Below, one piece after another: positions 10,390 to 19,914 of a stretch of 29,946 nt of DNA; position 1 is the stretch's first letter, and each line of letters begins with the position of its first letter. The stretch covers positions 1 to 29,946 of the forward strand of contig NZ_JBNPOJ010000020.1 of NCBI RefSeq assembly GCF_050315115.1, given 5' to 3'. The notes under the pieces are model-generated. The model worked only from the letters and a program-made list of their open reading frames with translations, was not told where the DNA came from and made no database searches. The DNA is from Peptoniphilus_A sp022767005. GTDB taxonomy: Bacteria; Bacillota; Clostridia; Tissierellales; Peptoniphilaceae. Both the position numbers and the translations under genes were made by a program.

Positions 10390-11727
10390 TTATTTAATAA
10401 CATAGCTATTCATGTAGTCTTCTATTCCATTATAGAGTCCTCTAGCTAATTTATCAATGTAATCAGGGTCTTTTATTGTTTCTAAATCACTTTCATTTGA
10501 TAAAAATCCTAACTCAGCTAGTGCAGAAACATTTTTTGTTTTATTTAATACAATTATAGCTGGTCTATTTTTAATTCCTCGATCAACGGCGCCAGTTTCC
10601 TTTATAAGCGCTTTTTGTAAACAATTTGCAAAATGTTTTTGAACAGTATCCTTTATTGAAATATTATTTTCTGAGGCATACAAAACTTCAATCCCCTTTG
10701 CACTTGAATTATCGGAACTGTTGAAGTGAATTGAAAGGAACAAATCAGCATTTTTATCATTAGATACAGATGCTCTATCTAAAAGTTTGACATACTCATC
10801 TCTTGTCCTTGTTATTGTTGCGTTTATCTCTGGATTTGAATTTAATTTTTCCATTAAACTTTCAGCAACCAACAAATTTAAGTCCTTTTCATAAGTATAT
10901 CCATCGAGTGCAATTGCACCTGAATCTTTACCTCCATGTCCAGGGTCAATAATAATATTTAACTTGCCATTTATTTCAATTTTGTCTTTAATTACTTTAT
11001 TCTTTTTATCTTTTAAATCAAGATCTGCTTCTTCAAATATTTTGTCTTCATTTCCATTATTTATTTGGCTTTTTATATTATTAGTTTCCCTTTTTTCTAC
11101 ATTTGATTGAAAATAGTTGCTATCGAAAATCGATACTGACTTAACATTAGATTTTTTATTGTCAGTGGAGTTTTTATTATTTTTACTACTTGTTTTTATT
11201 TCAGAATTTTTCTTTTTAGTTTCCTCTGTAATTGATTTTGATGACACCGTGCTAATTTCCGCTCTCACTTTTTCATTGTTCCAATTTACTTCGTAACCAA
11301 AGGTTTCTGAAATAAATCTAAGAGGTACCATTGTCTTAGTTTCTCTTCGCGGACTTTTATATAGTGCAAGTTGTGGAGCTTGTGCTTCATCTAGTGATAT
11401 TTCCTTTCCATTAATTGTTACATTTGGATTATCAATTTGCATATTAATTACATCGCCATTTAAAGTAATTATTATACTTTTGTCCTTTGAATTCCACTTT
11501 ACATTAGCACCAAGTTTTTCTGTGATTTCACGAATAGGCACAAAAGTCCTTCCATCTTTTATGTATGGAGAAAATTCAGTTTTTAGCGTTTCTTTATTGA
11601 CTAAAACGCCTGCTTCTTTAACTTTAAAAGCACTATTACCAATACTCACAGAAAAAATATTTGCTGCAAATACTGGCATAATAAGCATTGCTATAAATAA
11701 TATTGATATTTTGATAATTTTTTTCAT
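10390..11727 (-). CDS. N-acetylmuramoyl-L-alanine amidase with stalk domains, 445 aa
   Basis: A secreted enzyme cutting the amide between muramic acid and the peptide of peptidoglycan. Order: signal peptide (about 1-22: KKIIKISILFIAMLIMPVFA), copper-amine-oxidase-N-like stalk domain (about 30-155, with GRTFVPIREITEKLG and KTMVPLRFISETFG), a long Ser/Lys/Asn-rich linker (about 160-240), and an Amidase_3 domain (about 248-440). Zinc and catalytic residues are in DPGHGG, the glutamate of YEKDLNL, SIHFNS and LAELGFLSN. I chose the ATG at 11727 (TAGGTGA 6 nt upstream) over a GTG nine bases earlier that overlaps the ribosome binding site. First of the amidase-rph-rdgB group, with its own possible promoter. 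Confidence 0.92.
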   Translation of the reverse strand: MKKIIKISILFIAMLIMPVFAANIFSVSIGNSAFKVKEAGVLVNKETLKTEFSPYIKDGRTFVPIREITEKLGANVKWNSKDKSIIITLNGDVINMQIDNPNVTINGKEISLDEAQAPQLALYKSPRRETKTMVPLRFISETFGYEVNWNNEKVRAEISTVSSKSITEETKKKNSEIKTSSKNNKNSTDNKKSNVKSVSIFDSNYFQSNVEKRETNNIKSQINNGNEDKIFEEADLDLKDKKNKVIKDKIEINGKLNIIIDPGHGGKDSGAIALDGYTYEKDLNLLVAESLMEKLNSNPEINATITRTRDEYVKLLDRASVSNDKNADLFLSIHFNSSDNSSAKGIEVLYASENNISIKDTVQKHFANCLQKALIKETGAVDRGIKNRPAIIVLNKTKNVSALAELGFLSNESDLETIKDPDYIDKLARGLYNGIEDYMNSYVIK

Positions 11728-11746
11728 ATATTTCACCTAGTTAAAG

Positions 11747-11773
11747 TTTATATTTCATTAACTAATTTGTCAA
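11747..11773 (-). promoter_or_regulatory. Possible promoter of amidase-rph-rdgB
   Basis: Minus strand: TTGACA (11768-11773), 15-bp spacer, TATAAA (11747-11752). The short spacer makes it a weaker call. Confidence 0.45.
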
Positions 11774-11795
11774 TATTGTAACCAAATTGTAATAT

Positions 11796-12782
11796 TTAGT
11801 CAATGATTTTATAAAGCTCATCAGAGCCTGGTTCTGATAAAGTTAGTGTTTTGTCATTAAACACTACTACTGTCTTATTTTCTTTAACTACTTCGCCAAT
11901 TTTTGTAACTTTTATTCCCTCATTTTCTGTTTCTTTTTTAAACTCATTAAATTTATCTTTGTCAAAAATCATTAGCATACTCCCACTCGAAATAAGTCTC
12001 ATAGGATCAATTTCATAAAATTTTGAAACTTTTTTCGTTACATCAAGCACTGGAATGTCATCATAATAAGTAGCTAGACCATAATCTATTGCTACACCTG
12101 TTTCCCAAAGTGCTCCATACAATCCGCCCTCAGTAATGTCGTGCATATGCTTTACTCCATATTTTGATGCAATTCTTGATTCTTTTAAAACTGAAATTTC
12201 GTCAGATAATGATAGGGCAAGTTTTAATTCTTCTTCATTTAAAACTTCTCTTACATTAGACTTATCATGAGCAATAATACTTGTGCCCTCTATGCCAATA
12301 TATTTTGAAACTGCAATCACATCTCCTGGTTTAATGCTTTTTATATCTGGTCTAATATCTTTATTAACCCTTCCCAAAACTGTAGTTGAGATTAAAATTT
12401 TATTTACTGCATCCGTTATTTCTGTGTGGCCGCCGACTATATCTACATTTAATTTAGTTGCCGTCCTATTTGCATCATCAATAATTTTTTTCAAGTCATC
12501 TATTGTTGCACTTGGCGGAATTAAAACTGTCATTAAAACTCCTACTGGGTCTGCACATTGACAACTTACATCGTTTACAGATACATTTATCGCCAAAGAG
12601 CCAATATTTTTTGATGCACCTGTTATGGGATCTGTGGATGCGACAATTAAATCTCCACCAAAATCTAAAACTGCGTTGTCTAAGCCAGTTCCGCTTTTTA
12701 CAATTACTTCTTCTCTATTTGAACTCAAGTTATTGAAAATATATTTTTCCAACAACTCTGCTTTTAATTTTCCTATTTCCAA
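11796..12782 (-). CDS. AIR-synthase/HypE-like family protein, 328 aa
   Basis: The protein has the PurM-like two-domain layout: N-terminal ATP-binding half with DFGGDLIVASTDPITG (about 41-56) and NVSVNDVSCQCADP (66-79), then a central IVGGHTEIT (115-123), and a C-terminal half with HDITEGGLYGALWE. It therefore belongs to the AIR synthase / HypE / SelD / ThiL ATP-dependent superfamily and is closest in style to stand-alone 'AIR synthase related' proteins of clostridia. No hydrogenase, purine or selenium genes are near, so the substrate is open. Translation starts at a TTG (12782) preceded by AGGGGTG. It follows the PilM/PilN-like gene after 26 nt, evidently in the same operon. Confidence 0.8.
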   Translation of the reverse strand: MEIGKLKAELLEKYIFNNLSSNREEVIVKSGTGLDNAVLDFGGDLIVASTDPITGASKNIGSLAINVSVNDVSCQCADPVGVLMTVLIPPSATIDDLKKIIDDANRTATKLNVDIVGGHTEITDAVNKILISTTVLGRVNKDIRPDIKSIKPGDVIAVSKYIGIEGTSIIAHDKSNVREVLNEEELKLALSLSDEISVLKESRIASKYGVKHMHDITEGGLYGALWETGVAIDYGLATYYDDIPVLDVTKKVSKFYEIDPMRLISSGSMLMIFDKDKFNEFKKETENEGIKVTKIGEVVKENKTVVVFNDKTLTLSEPGSDELYKIID

Positions 12783-12808
12783 ATTAACACCCCTATTGGA
12801 TTTTACAA

Positions 12809-14092
12809 TTATTTAATTTGCATTTCAAATTTATAAAATCCATTCTCCATATAAATATTCTTGCTGAGAATATTTATGTTTTTAAAAACCTTATTAAAAT
12901 ATTCCTCGTTCTTTACTATTCCCCTAACTGTAATCTTGCCACCGTCAAAGGAATAGTTTGTTATTATTAAATTTTTATCCTCAAGTTTTTGAATTTCAGA
13001 AATCTTATCTATAAAAATTTTATTTCTCTCCTGAAATTTATCACTAGACATATCAGTTTCTACAACTTCTTCTTTTTTTACATCTGGTGTATTTGCTATT
13101 TTAATCTCATTTTCTTTTTTAAGATTTAAAAAATATACTAAATTAAAAATTATTATTAAAGCCATAGAAAATGCTAGAATTAAATTTATAAAATTTTTCT
13201 TTTTGACACTATTCTTTTCTCTTTCATCTTTTTTTATAGAAATTTTATTGTGTATATCTTCGTCTAAGAGATTATATTCTAGGTTACTAAATTTTTTAAA
13301 AATTTCTTTAATAATTTCTGAATCACAAATATTTCCAAATAATTTTATCTTTTCACCCTTTGCAAAATTTTCTATTTTACTAATATAATTTGTAAAATAA
13401 TTTTTGTATTTAAACAAAAAATCCTCATCAATCTTTGATTCTTCAGGGTCATAGCGAAGATTTATTATATTAGAGGCATTTTGTTCTTCTAACTTATTTT
13501 CTTCAATTAATTTTTCAAAATTTGTATCGTAAATTTTTTCATAAAAATTCACTAAATTATTTTTTACAGAAATTAATTTTATATATGTTGGAGAAAGTTC
13601 AACATATTTTCCATCTTTATTTATAGACTGCGGTTCTGGAATTATTTCATAGTTTGAAATCTCTAATTTTTCAAAAATTTCTTTTATTTTTGAAATTAAA
13701 TTTACTGGAACTAAATCAATTGACAAATTTAAGATATCATCTTCTTTTATAAAATCGTAAAAAATTTCATATTTTAATAGATCAAAGTCTCCATAATCTT
13801 CAAGTTCTAATTTAAGAAAATCCCTTATCTCCCTTTCATCAATTTCCGGGATTTTATAATTAATGTGAATAAAAGAAGAAGAGTCAAATATTAAAATTAG
13901 TTTATCCTTCCTGTTAAAATTAATTTTCTCCATAATTTTACTAAATTTGTAGTAAAAATGATGATAATCTAATATTTCACCATCTCTATAAATTCTGTAA
14001 GGCAGGGCAATCTTTAACTCTTCTTTTATATCTTTATTAATTTTTATAAATCCATCCTTTATTATAAATTTAATAATCTTTTTTTGATACAT
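12809..14092 (-). CDS. PilM/PilN-like pilus assembly protein, 427 aa
   Basis: Residues 1-280 are a cytoplasmic region with an actin-like (PilM/GspL) feel: alternating short strands and helices, KLILIFDSSSFIHINYKIPE near 64-83, and KIKLFGNICDSEIIKEIF near 248-265. One membrane helix spans about 301-323 (FINLILAFSMALIIIFNLVY). The C-terminal part (about 325-427) has a helix and a small ferredoxin-like fold (NLIITNYSFDGGKITVRGIV), as in PilN. So one protein appears to combine PilM with PilN, like GspL of type II secretion. Sequence similarity is weak and the call leans on position between pilD and the rest of the pilus genes. ATG 14092 follows AGGTGAATT; pilD ends 3 nt before it. Confidence 0.7.
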   Translation of the reverse strand: MYQKKIIKFIIKDGFIKINKDIKEELKIALPYRIYRDGEILDYHHFYYKFSKIMEKINFNRKDKLILIFDSSSFIHINYKIPEIDEREIRDFLKLELEDYGDFDLLKYEIFYDFIKEDDILNLSIDLVPVNLISKIKEIFEKLEISNYEIIPEPQSINKDGKYVELSPTYIKLISVKNNLVNFYEKIYDTNFEKLIEENKLEEQNASNIINLRYDPEESKIDEDFLFKYKNYFTNYISKIENFAKGEKIKLFGNICDSEIIKEIFKKFSNLEYNLLDEDIHNKISIKKDEREKNSVKKKNFINLILAFSMALIIIFNLVYFLNLKKENEIKIANTPDVKKEEVVETDMSSDKFQERNKIFIDKISEIQKLEDKNLIITNYSFDGGKITVRGIVKNEEYFNKVFKNINILSKNIYMENGFYKFEMQIK

Positions 14093-14095
14093 AAT

Positions 14096-14827
14096 TCACC
14101 TGCACAATATGAAAATAATAATAGATATGCTAATAAAAGGTCCAAAGGCAATGGAATCTTTAAAACTTTTTTTCTTTAATAAAATTAAAATTAAAGAAAA
14201 TGCTGCTGCTATTAAAAAGGAATCCTTAAATAAATTAAAGGCTTCTAATAAATTATTCGCAAAAAATCCCATTATAAAGGAATAATAAACATCTCCAAGT
14301 CCCATCATCTCAGTGAATTTATACAGCATAAAAAAGAATAGACCTATTCCAAGCGAAAATTTTAGAGAATTAAAAATATTTTCTTCTGCAAAAAATTTTA
14401 AAAGCAAAGTAAAAACTAAAATTATAAAAAGGTCTATATTATAAATATATCCTGTTTTAAAGTCTATTATTCCAATAAAAGTCGCCACTGTAATTATAAC
14501 AATAAATAAAATAGTATACAGTGATATTCCATATTTTAAAAATATTAAAACAGAAAGAATCGAAATTAAAATTTCTGTAAAAAATTTGTCTATACCAATT
14601 TTTTCTCCGCAACTTTTGCATTTTCCCTTAAGATAAATATAAGAAAAAACAGGAATGATTTCATATAATGCTAATTTTCTATTACAATGGTCGCAGTGGC
14701 TCCTTGCAAATATAAAATCTTCATTTTTTTCTCTTCTATTGACAAATAAATGATAAAAAGATGCAATGGAACCTCCAAGCATAAAAACCAAAAAAATCAG
14801 TAAAATTTTATGAAAATTATTTTCCAT
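14096..14827 (-). CDS. pilD: Prepilin peptidase, 243 aa
   Basis: Membrane aspartyl protease that removes the short basic leader from type IV prepilins (and in many members N-methylates the new end). It carries the N-terminal zinc-binding pairs CDHC (45-48) and CKSC (70-73), and the catalytic aspartates D122 (GIIDFKTG) and D179 (GLGD). About eight hydrophobic helices fill the chain. Length is typical. Its start overlaps the pilin stop by 11 bp, so substrate and enzyme are translated together. Confidence 0.93.
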   Translation of the reverse strand: MENNFHKILLIFLVFMLGGSIASFYHLFVNRREKNEDFIFARSHCDHCNRKLALYEIIPVFSYIYLKGKCKSCGEKIGIDKFFTEILISILSVLIFLKYGISLYTILFIVIITVATFIGIIDFKTGYIYNIDLFIILVFTLLLKFFAEENIFNSLKFSLGIGLFFFMLYKFTEMMGLGDVYYSFIMGFFANNLLEAFNLFKDSFLIAAAFSLILILLKKKSFKDSIAFGPFISISIIIFILCR

Positions 14828-15197
14828 TATCTTCTACTAAGGAATTATTTGATACTTTTACAATGCCTGGTTTAACAACTACATCTCCATCTTCTGTTGC
14901 AGTAACTGTAAATGCAGTCCCCTTGCCTAAATGTTTTGCGGGCTTAGGAATTTTTCCACTTTCAATATATGGTTTTAAGTTTTCAATATTAATGTTTTTT
15001 TCATCAGGATGATCGATTAAATATAAAATTCCTGCACTCTTTAAAACTTTTACATTAGCATTGTGTGCTGCCGCTTCTGCTGCAAGGTTTGTCGTGCTAT
15101 ACTTCATAGCTGCGATTGAAATTAATATTGCAATAATTGCTATTACAATTACGAGTTCAATTAGTGTAAAACCCTTCTTTTTATTTTGTATCTTCAT
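14817..15197 (-). CDS. Type IV prepilin-like protein (competence pseudopilin), 126 aa
   Basis: A class III signal is present: basic leader MKIQNKKKG, cleavage expected after G9, then FTLIELVIVIAIIAILISIA with the conserved glutamate at mature position 5 (E14). The soluble domain is small (about 35-126) and has no cysteine pair. It is the only pilin in the cluster, so it is probably the major subunit, of ComGC type. Processed by the adjacent prepilin peptidase. ATG 15197 is preceded by TAGGAGG. Confidence 0.93.
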   Translation of the reverse strand: MKIQNKKKGFTLIELVIVIAIIAILISIAAMKYSTTNLAAEAAAHNANVKVLKSAGILYLIDHPDEKNINIENLKPYIESGKIPKPAKHLGKGTAFTVTATEDGDVVVKPGIVKVSNNSLVEDNGK

Positions 15198-15206
15198 ATA
15201 AGCCTC

Positions 15207-16376
15207 CTAAAATTGATTTACCATATCGAAAACTGGTAATGCAATTGATAACACTATGAATCCAATTATCAATGCCATAATTATTATTAAAATTGGACCG
15301 AGAATCCCTAAAAATTTCTTATTGTAGTTATTTAATTCTTCATCATAAAATCCAGACGTCACTCTAAAAACTTCTTTTAAGTTTGAAGATTCTTCTCCAA
15401 CATGAATCATTGAAATTAGAATTTTTGGAAATACATTTATTTTAGCAGCGCTATTATAAAAAGACTCTCCAGATTTTATATTTTTTAAAATTTCTAAAAA
15501 TTTACTTTTTAGTACGACATTGTTTTCCATATTTAAATGAATTTCAAGACTTCTATCAATTGTAAGTCCTGCCCCAAGAAGTAGATCCATGTTAAATGTA
15601 AATTTTAAACTCTTTGTCATTCTATAATATTTTGATTTCAAGAACAGTTTGTGAAAGGTTCTCGGATTTTTTCTGTGATATATTAATGTAAAAACTATTA
15701 AAGATAAAAAAATTAAAATTATGTAAATATAATTTTTATACATAAAATTTGAAATATTTAATAAAATTCTTGTTGGAAGTGGCAATAAATTATCATTTGA
15801 ACTAAAAATTTCACTAAAGTTTGGTATTACATTAATAATCAAAAAATTTATTACAAAAATTGAAGTAATCAAAAGGATAATTGGATAAGCCAAAGCTTCA
15901 ATGATTTTTGAGTTTGTCTCTCTCTTTTTTATGTAATAATTTGACAAACTGTTAAAAATTTTGCCAAGACTTGATGTGTTTTCTCCAACATATATCATGT
16001 TAATGACAAGATTTGGAAAAGCGTGAGTTTTTTCCATAGATTCAGATAGAGAAACTCCGCTTCTGAGATTATCCCTTATATTACTTAATATTTTACTCTT
16101 ATCTTCAGAAAATTCACAGATTAAAATTTCAAAGGCATTTTCAATATTAATTCCTGAATTTATTAATAGAGCAAGTTGTCTAAATAAAATGTAAAGATCT
16201 TCATTTTTAAGCTTTCTTTTAAAATCAAAGGAATTGCTTGATTCAATGTTTTCTTCAATTTTTATTGGTCGAAGTCCTTCTCTTTTTAATTTTACCTTTG
16301 CATCTTTAATACTTACTGCATCGATGCTTCCCTTGATTTTTTCACTACCTCTAAAGGCCTTATACTTATAAATCAT
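15207..16376 (-). CDS. pilC: Type IV pilus inner-membrane platform protein, 389 aa
   Basis: GspF/PilC/ComGB family protein with two T2SSF repeats: about 55-185 (LYILFRQLALLINSGINIEN) and 255-380 (LKFTFNMDLLLGAGLTIDRS). Both contain the conserved helix-bundle spacing and the ...NMIYVGENTSSLG / SMIHVGEESSNLK motifs. Membrane helices are near 165-190, 210-235 and 355-385. It anchors the pilus base and couples to the ATPase. The start overlaps the pilB stop by 4 bp (ATGA). Confidence 0.93.
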   Translation of the reverse strand: MIYKYKAFRGSEKIKGSIDAVSIKDAKVKLKREGLRPIKIEENIESSNSFDFKRKLKNEDLYILFRQLALLINSGINIENAFEILICEFSEDKSKILSNIRDNLRSGVSLSESMEKTHAFPNLVINMIYVGENTSSLGKIFNSLSNYYIKKRETNSKIIEALAYPIILLITSIFVINFLIINVIPNFSEIFSSNDNLLPLPTRILLNISNFMYKNYIYIILIFLSLIVFTLIYHRKNPRTFHKLFLKSKYYRMTKSLKFTFNMDLLLGAGLTIDRSLEIHLNMENNVVLKSKFLEILKNIKSGESFYNSAAKINVFPKILISMIHVGEESSNLKEVFRVTSGFYDEELNNYNKKFLGILGPILIIIMALIIGFIVLSIALPVFDMVNQF

Positions 16377-17821
16377 AATTCCCCAACAGTATTTATGTGT
16401 TTAAAATACTCCTCAAAAGTTGTTTCACCTTTTTTTATTAAACTTAAAATCTCACTTGACAAGGTGTTCATACCCTTTTCTATTGCTAAATTTTTAATGT
16501 TTTTTATACTTTCACGTCTACTTATCATTTCGCGAATTTCACTATCTATAATCATAATTTCAAAGACCGCTATTCTTCCACTATAACCGCCATTGCACTT
16601 TTCACAACCCCTTGCTCTATATATAAATTCATTGTCAATAAGTGGACTTGTGTTTTTTATTTTTTCTCTACAATGAGGACATAATTTTCTTATAAGTCTT
16701 TGTGAAATTACACCAATTAAACCAGCAGAAATCAAATAGGGCTCAATTCCCATGTCAATAAGCCTTCCTATTGATGCTGGAGAATTTTCAGTGTGAAGAG
16801 TAGACAAAACTAAGTGCCCCGTAATTGAGGATGAAATTGCAATATGAGCTGTATCTTCATTTCTAATTTCACCAATCATTATTTTATCAGGGTCCATTCT
16901 CAGTATAGCTTTTAATCCCTTTTCAAAGGAAAGCCCAGTGTTTTGATTTACTTCGATTTGGTTTATCCCATCAATTTTATATTCAATAGGGTCTTCAATT
17001 GTCATAATATTTATGTCTTCATCTTGTATTTTTCGCAAAAGCGTATAAAGCGTCGACGTCTTGCCCGAAGATGTTGGTCCGCAAATTAAAATTAATCCCG
17101 AAGGCTGACTAATTAAGTTTATTACTTTTTTATAATTTTCACCCACAAGGCCTATTCCTTCTGGTGTGTAAGAAATTCTTTGAATGTCTAAAATTCTTAA
17201 AACTATTTTTTCACCAGTTCCCGTAGGTGTCGTGGCAACTCTAATGTCTATCTTTTCACCATTAAAGTTAAAACTAAATCTACCATCTTGAGGAAGTCTT
17301 TTTTCTGAAATATCTAATTCTGAAAGAATTTTTATTCTAGTTACAAGATGGGGATAAATCTTTTTTGGAAGCTCAATTAATGTATTTAATGCACCGTCAA
17401 TTCTTATTCTAACGATAATATTTTCAAATCTTGGCTCAATATGAATATCACTGGCATTTCTTTCTACACTTTCCCTTAAAATATAGTTTAAAAGTCTAAC
17501 CGCAGGAGAATCTTCCTTTTCATCGATATTACTTGTTGACAAATCCTCATAACTTGAATTAATATCTTCTATTAGAAAATCTTTTTTCTCATCTCTATAT
17601 ATTTTATCTAATTCACTTAAAATTTTATCCTTAGAACTTTCCTCTAAAATTACTTTCCTATGCAATTTTTCTTGAAGATTGTATTTTAAAATTTCGTCAA
17701 TATGTAAAGAGTAGAAGACAACTATGTCCCCTTCTTCTCTTGCTGGAGCAACGAAATTCTTTCGGCAATAATTTTCGCCAAATATACTTTTAATATCAAA
17801 AGAAAAATTACTCACTTTCAT
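16373..17821 (-). CDS. pilB: Type IV pilus assembly ATPase, 482 aa
   Basis: GspE/PilB/ComGA hexameric ATPase powering pilus assembly. Visible motifs: NASDIHIEP arginine/Asp region (122-130), Walker A GPTSSGKT (248-255), Asp box TIEDPIEY (274-281), Walker B KIMIGEIR (313-320), His box GHLVLSTLHT (335-344), and a zinc-binding tetracysteine CPHC (381-384) with CEKC (406-409). The N-terminal domain is short (about 100 residues), closer to ComGA/GspE than to long PilB. No retraction ATPase (PilT) is in the window. It overlaps the end of topA by 14 bp. Confidence 0.94.
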   Translation of the reverse strand: MKVSNFSFDIKSIFGENYCRKNFVAPAREEGDIVVFYSLHIDEILKYNLQEKLHRKVILEESSKDKILSELDKIYRDEKKDFLIEDINSSYEDLSTSNIDEKEDSPAVRLLNYILRESVERNASDIHIEPRFENIIVRIRIDGALNTLIELPKKIYPHLVTRIKILSELDISEKRLPQDGRFSFNFNGEKIDIRVATTPTGTGEKIVLRILDIQRISYTPEGIGLVGENYKKVINLISQPSGLILICGPTSSGKTSTLYTLLRKIQDEDINIMTIEDPIEYKIDGINQIEVNQNTGLSFEKGLKAILRMDPDKIMIGEIRNEDTAHIAISSSITGHLVLSTLHTENSPASIGRLIDMGIEPYLISAGLIGVISQRLIRKLCPHCREKIKNTSPLIDNEFIYRARGCEKCNGGYSGRIAVFEIMIIDSEIREMISRRESIKNIKNLAIEKGMNTLSSEILSLIKKGETTFEEYFKHINTVGEL

Positions 17822-19889
17822 CTCTCCTATAATCGCAAGTATTATTGCTACACTTAATTATCTTTTTACCTTTGGATTTCATCTCTGTTAAAATACTATT
17901 GCATTTTGGACATCTTTCGTTTATAGGTTTATTCCAAGATACAAATTCGCACTTAGGATATTGGTCGCATCCATAAAAAATTCTTCCCTTTTTACTTCTT
18001 TTAACCACAATTTCTCCCTTGCCACATTCTGGACATTTAACGCCAATTTTTTCTACAAGTGACTTAGTATTTCTACACTCTGGAAAACCTGGACAAGCCA
18101 AAAACTTTCCATATCTTCCCATTTTTATAACCATGTTTAGTCCACATTTTTCGCAGATTTCATCAGAGACTTCATCTTCTATTTCGACTTTTTCTATATT
18201 TTCATAAGCTTTGTCTAAATCCTTTTTTAAACCATCATAAAAGGATCTAACTAACTCTTTCCATTGTTTTTTACCTGCAGCAATTTCGTCTAATTCAAAT
18301 TCCATTTCTGCAGTGAATTTTTTATCTACTAAATTTTTAAAATTTTCAACTAGAATTTCATTTACTGTTTGTCCCAATTCTGTTGGTACAAATTTTTTCT
18401 CTTCAAGAACTACATAGTATCTACTTTGAAGAGTTGAAATAGTAGGTGAATAAGTTGAAGGCCTCCCTATTCCCAAGGCTTCAAGTTCTTTTATTAGCGA
18501 TGCTTCATTGTATCTTGGAGGCGGATTTGTAAAATGTTGTTCCTTGTTTATCTCTTTTAATTTTAAAATTTGTCCTTCTTCAAGCAGTGGAATTTCTGTA
18601 TTTTTTTCATTTGAATAGTTATAGACTCTTAAAAAACCATCAAAAGATAAAATTGAACCTGCAACTTTAAATAATTGAGCTTTTGAAAGAATATCTACGG
18701 AAACTGTGTCATAAACAGCATCTGCCATTAGCGATGCTACAAACCTACTCCAAATTAATGAATATAATTTAAACTCATCCTTTGATAGAGAGTCCTTAAT
18801 AGAATATGGTGTTTTTGTAACATCCGTAGGTCTAATACACTCGTGAGCATCTTGAATATTTTCATTTTTCTTTTTACTCGGTGCGTGCTTTTTCCCTAAA
18901 TATTCTTTTCCATAATTATTTTCTATAAAGTTGAGGCAGGCATTTTGTGCTTCAGCAGAAATTCTCGTAGAATCCGTTCTCATATAAGTTATAAGACCTA
19001 CTGAACCTTCTTTTGGAAGTTTTATTCCTTCGTAAAGTCTTTGAGCTACCATCATAGTTTTTTTTGTTGAAAAATTTATTCTCCTTGAGCTGTCTTGTTG
19101 CATAGTTGAAGTTGTGAAAGGATTTGGAGACTTCCTTGCTCTCTTTCCCTTTTTTACAGAATCAACAATAAAATTTTCCTTATCAATATTTTTAAGTACA
19201 TTATTTGCATCATCTTCTGATTTTAATTCAACTTTTTTAGCTTTTCCACTTTCTTTTATTCCATAATAATCAGCTAAAAGTTTTTTTCTTCCAACTCTTA
19301 AATCTGCTTGAATAGTCCAGTACTCTTCAGGAATAAAATTATTTATCTCCTCTTCTCTGTCGCATATTAATTTTAAAACTGCAGATTGGACTCTTCCAGC
19401 AGAAAGACCAGCCTTTACTTTTTTCCACAATAATGGAGAAATTTGATAACCTGCAAGCCTATCTAATTCACGCCTCGCTTGTTGAGCATCCACAAGATTC
19501 ATGTCAATTGCCCTTGGATTTTTAATTTCTCTTTTTACAGTGTCCTTAGTTATTTCATTAAAGGTAACTCTATTCTTGTCATCTGGATCCATTTTCAAAA
19601 TATATGAAAGGTGCCAAGAAATTGCTTCTCCCTCTCTATCGGGGTCGGTTGCAAGAATTATTTTGTCAGCCTTTTTAGCCTCAGATTTAATTTCCTTAAT
19701 AAGAGGTCCCTTGCCATATATGTTCATATACTGTGGTTCAAAATTATTTTCTATATCAATACCAAGCTTTGATTTTGGTAAATCTCTAACGTGACCAACT
19801 GATGCAATTACTTTATAATTTGTTCCAAGCATTTTTTTTATTGTCTTTGCCTTAGTTGGTGACTCGACAATTACTAGATTTTTTGCCAA
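17808..19889 (-). CDS. topA: DNA topoisomerase I, 693 aa
   Basis: Type IA enzyme relaxing negative supercoils. Toprim domain: E9 in VIVESPTKAK, and TDPDREGEAI (81-90). Catalytic tyrosine Y302 in TYMRTDSTRIS. Three C-terminal zinc ribbons begin CEKCGLN, CPECGKG and CPKCNSI, giving the usual complete Firmicute length. The start is a TTG (19889) behind a GAGGGAGATGG stretch; an out-of-frame ATG nearby does not give the conserved MAKNLVIVESP start. Its place between dprA and comM on one side and the pilus genes on the other follows the common dprA-topA order. Confidence 0.96.
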   Translation of the reverse strand: MAKNLVIVESPTKAKTIKKMLGTNYKVIASVGHVRDLPKSKLGIDIENNFEPQYMNIYGKGPLIKEIKSEAKKADKIILATDPDREGEAISWHLSYILKMDPDDKNRVTFNEITKDTVKREIKNPRAIDMNLVDAQQARRELDRLAGYQISPLLWKKVKAGLSAGRVQSAVLKLICDREEEINNFIPEEYWTIQADLRVGRKKLLADYYGIKESGKAKKVELKSEDDANNVLKNIDKENFIVDSVKKGKRARKSPNPFTTSTMQQDSSRRINFSTKKTMMVAQRLYEGIKLPKEGSVGLITYMRTDSTRISAEAQNACLNFIENNYGKEYLGKKHAPSKKKNENIQDAHECIRPTDVTKTPYSIKDSLSKDEFKLYSLIWSRFVASLMADAVYDTVSVDILSKAQLFKVAGSILSFDGFLRVYNYSNEKNTEIPLLEEGQILKLKEINKEQHFTNPPPRYNEASLIKELEALGIGRPSTYSPTISTLQSRYYVVLEEKKFVPTELGQTVNEILVENFKNLVDKKFTAEMEFELDEIAAGKKQWKELVRSFYDGLKKDLDKAYENIEKVEIEDEVSDEICEKCGLNMVIKMGRYGKFLACPGFPECRNTKSLVEKIGVKCPECGKGEIVVKRSKKGRIFYGCDQYPKCEFVSWNKPINERCPKCNSILTEMKSKGKKIIKCSNNTCDYRRDESE

Positions 19890-19914
19890 AATACCATCTC
19901 CCTCTTCCTAAAAT

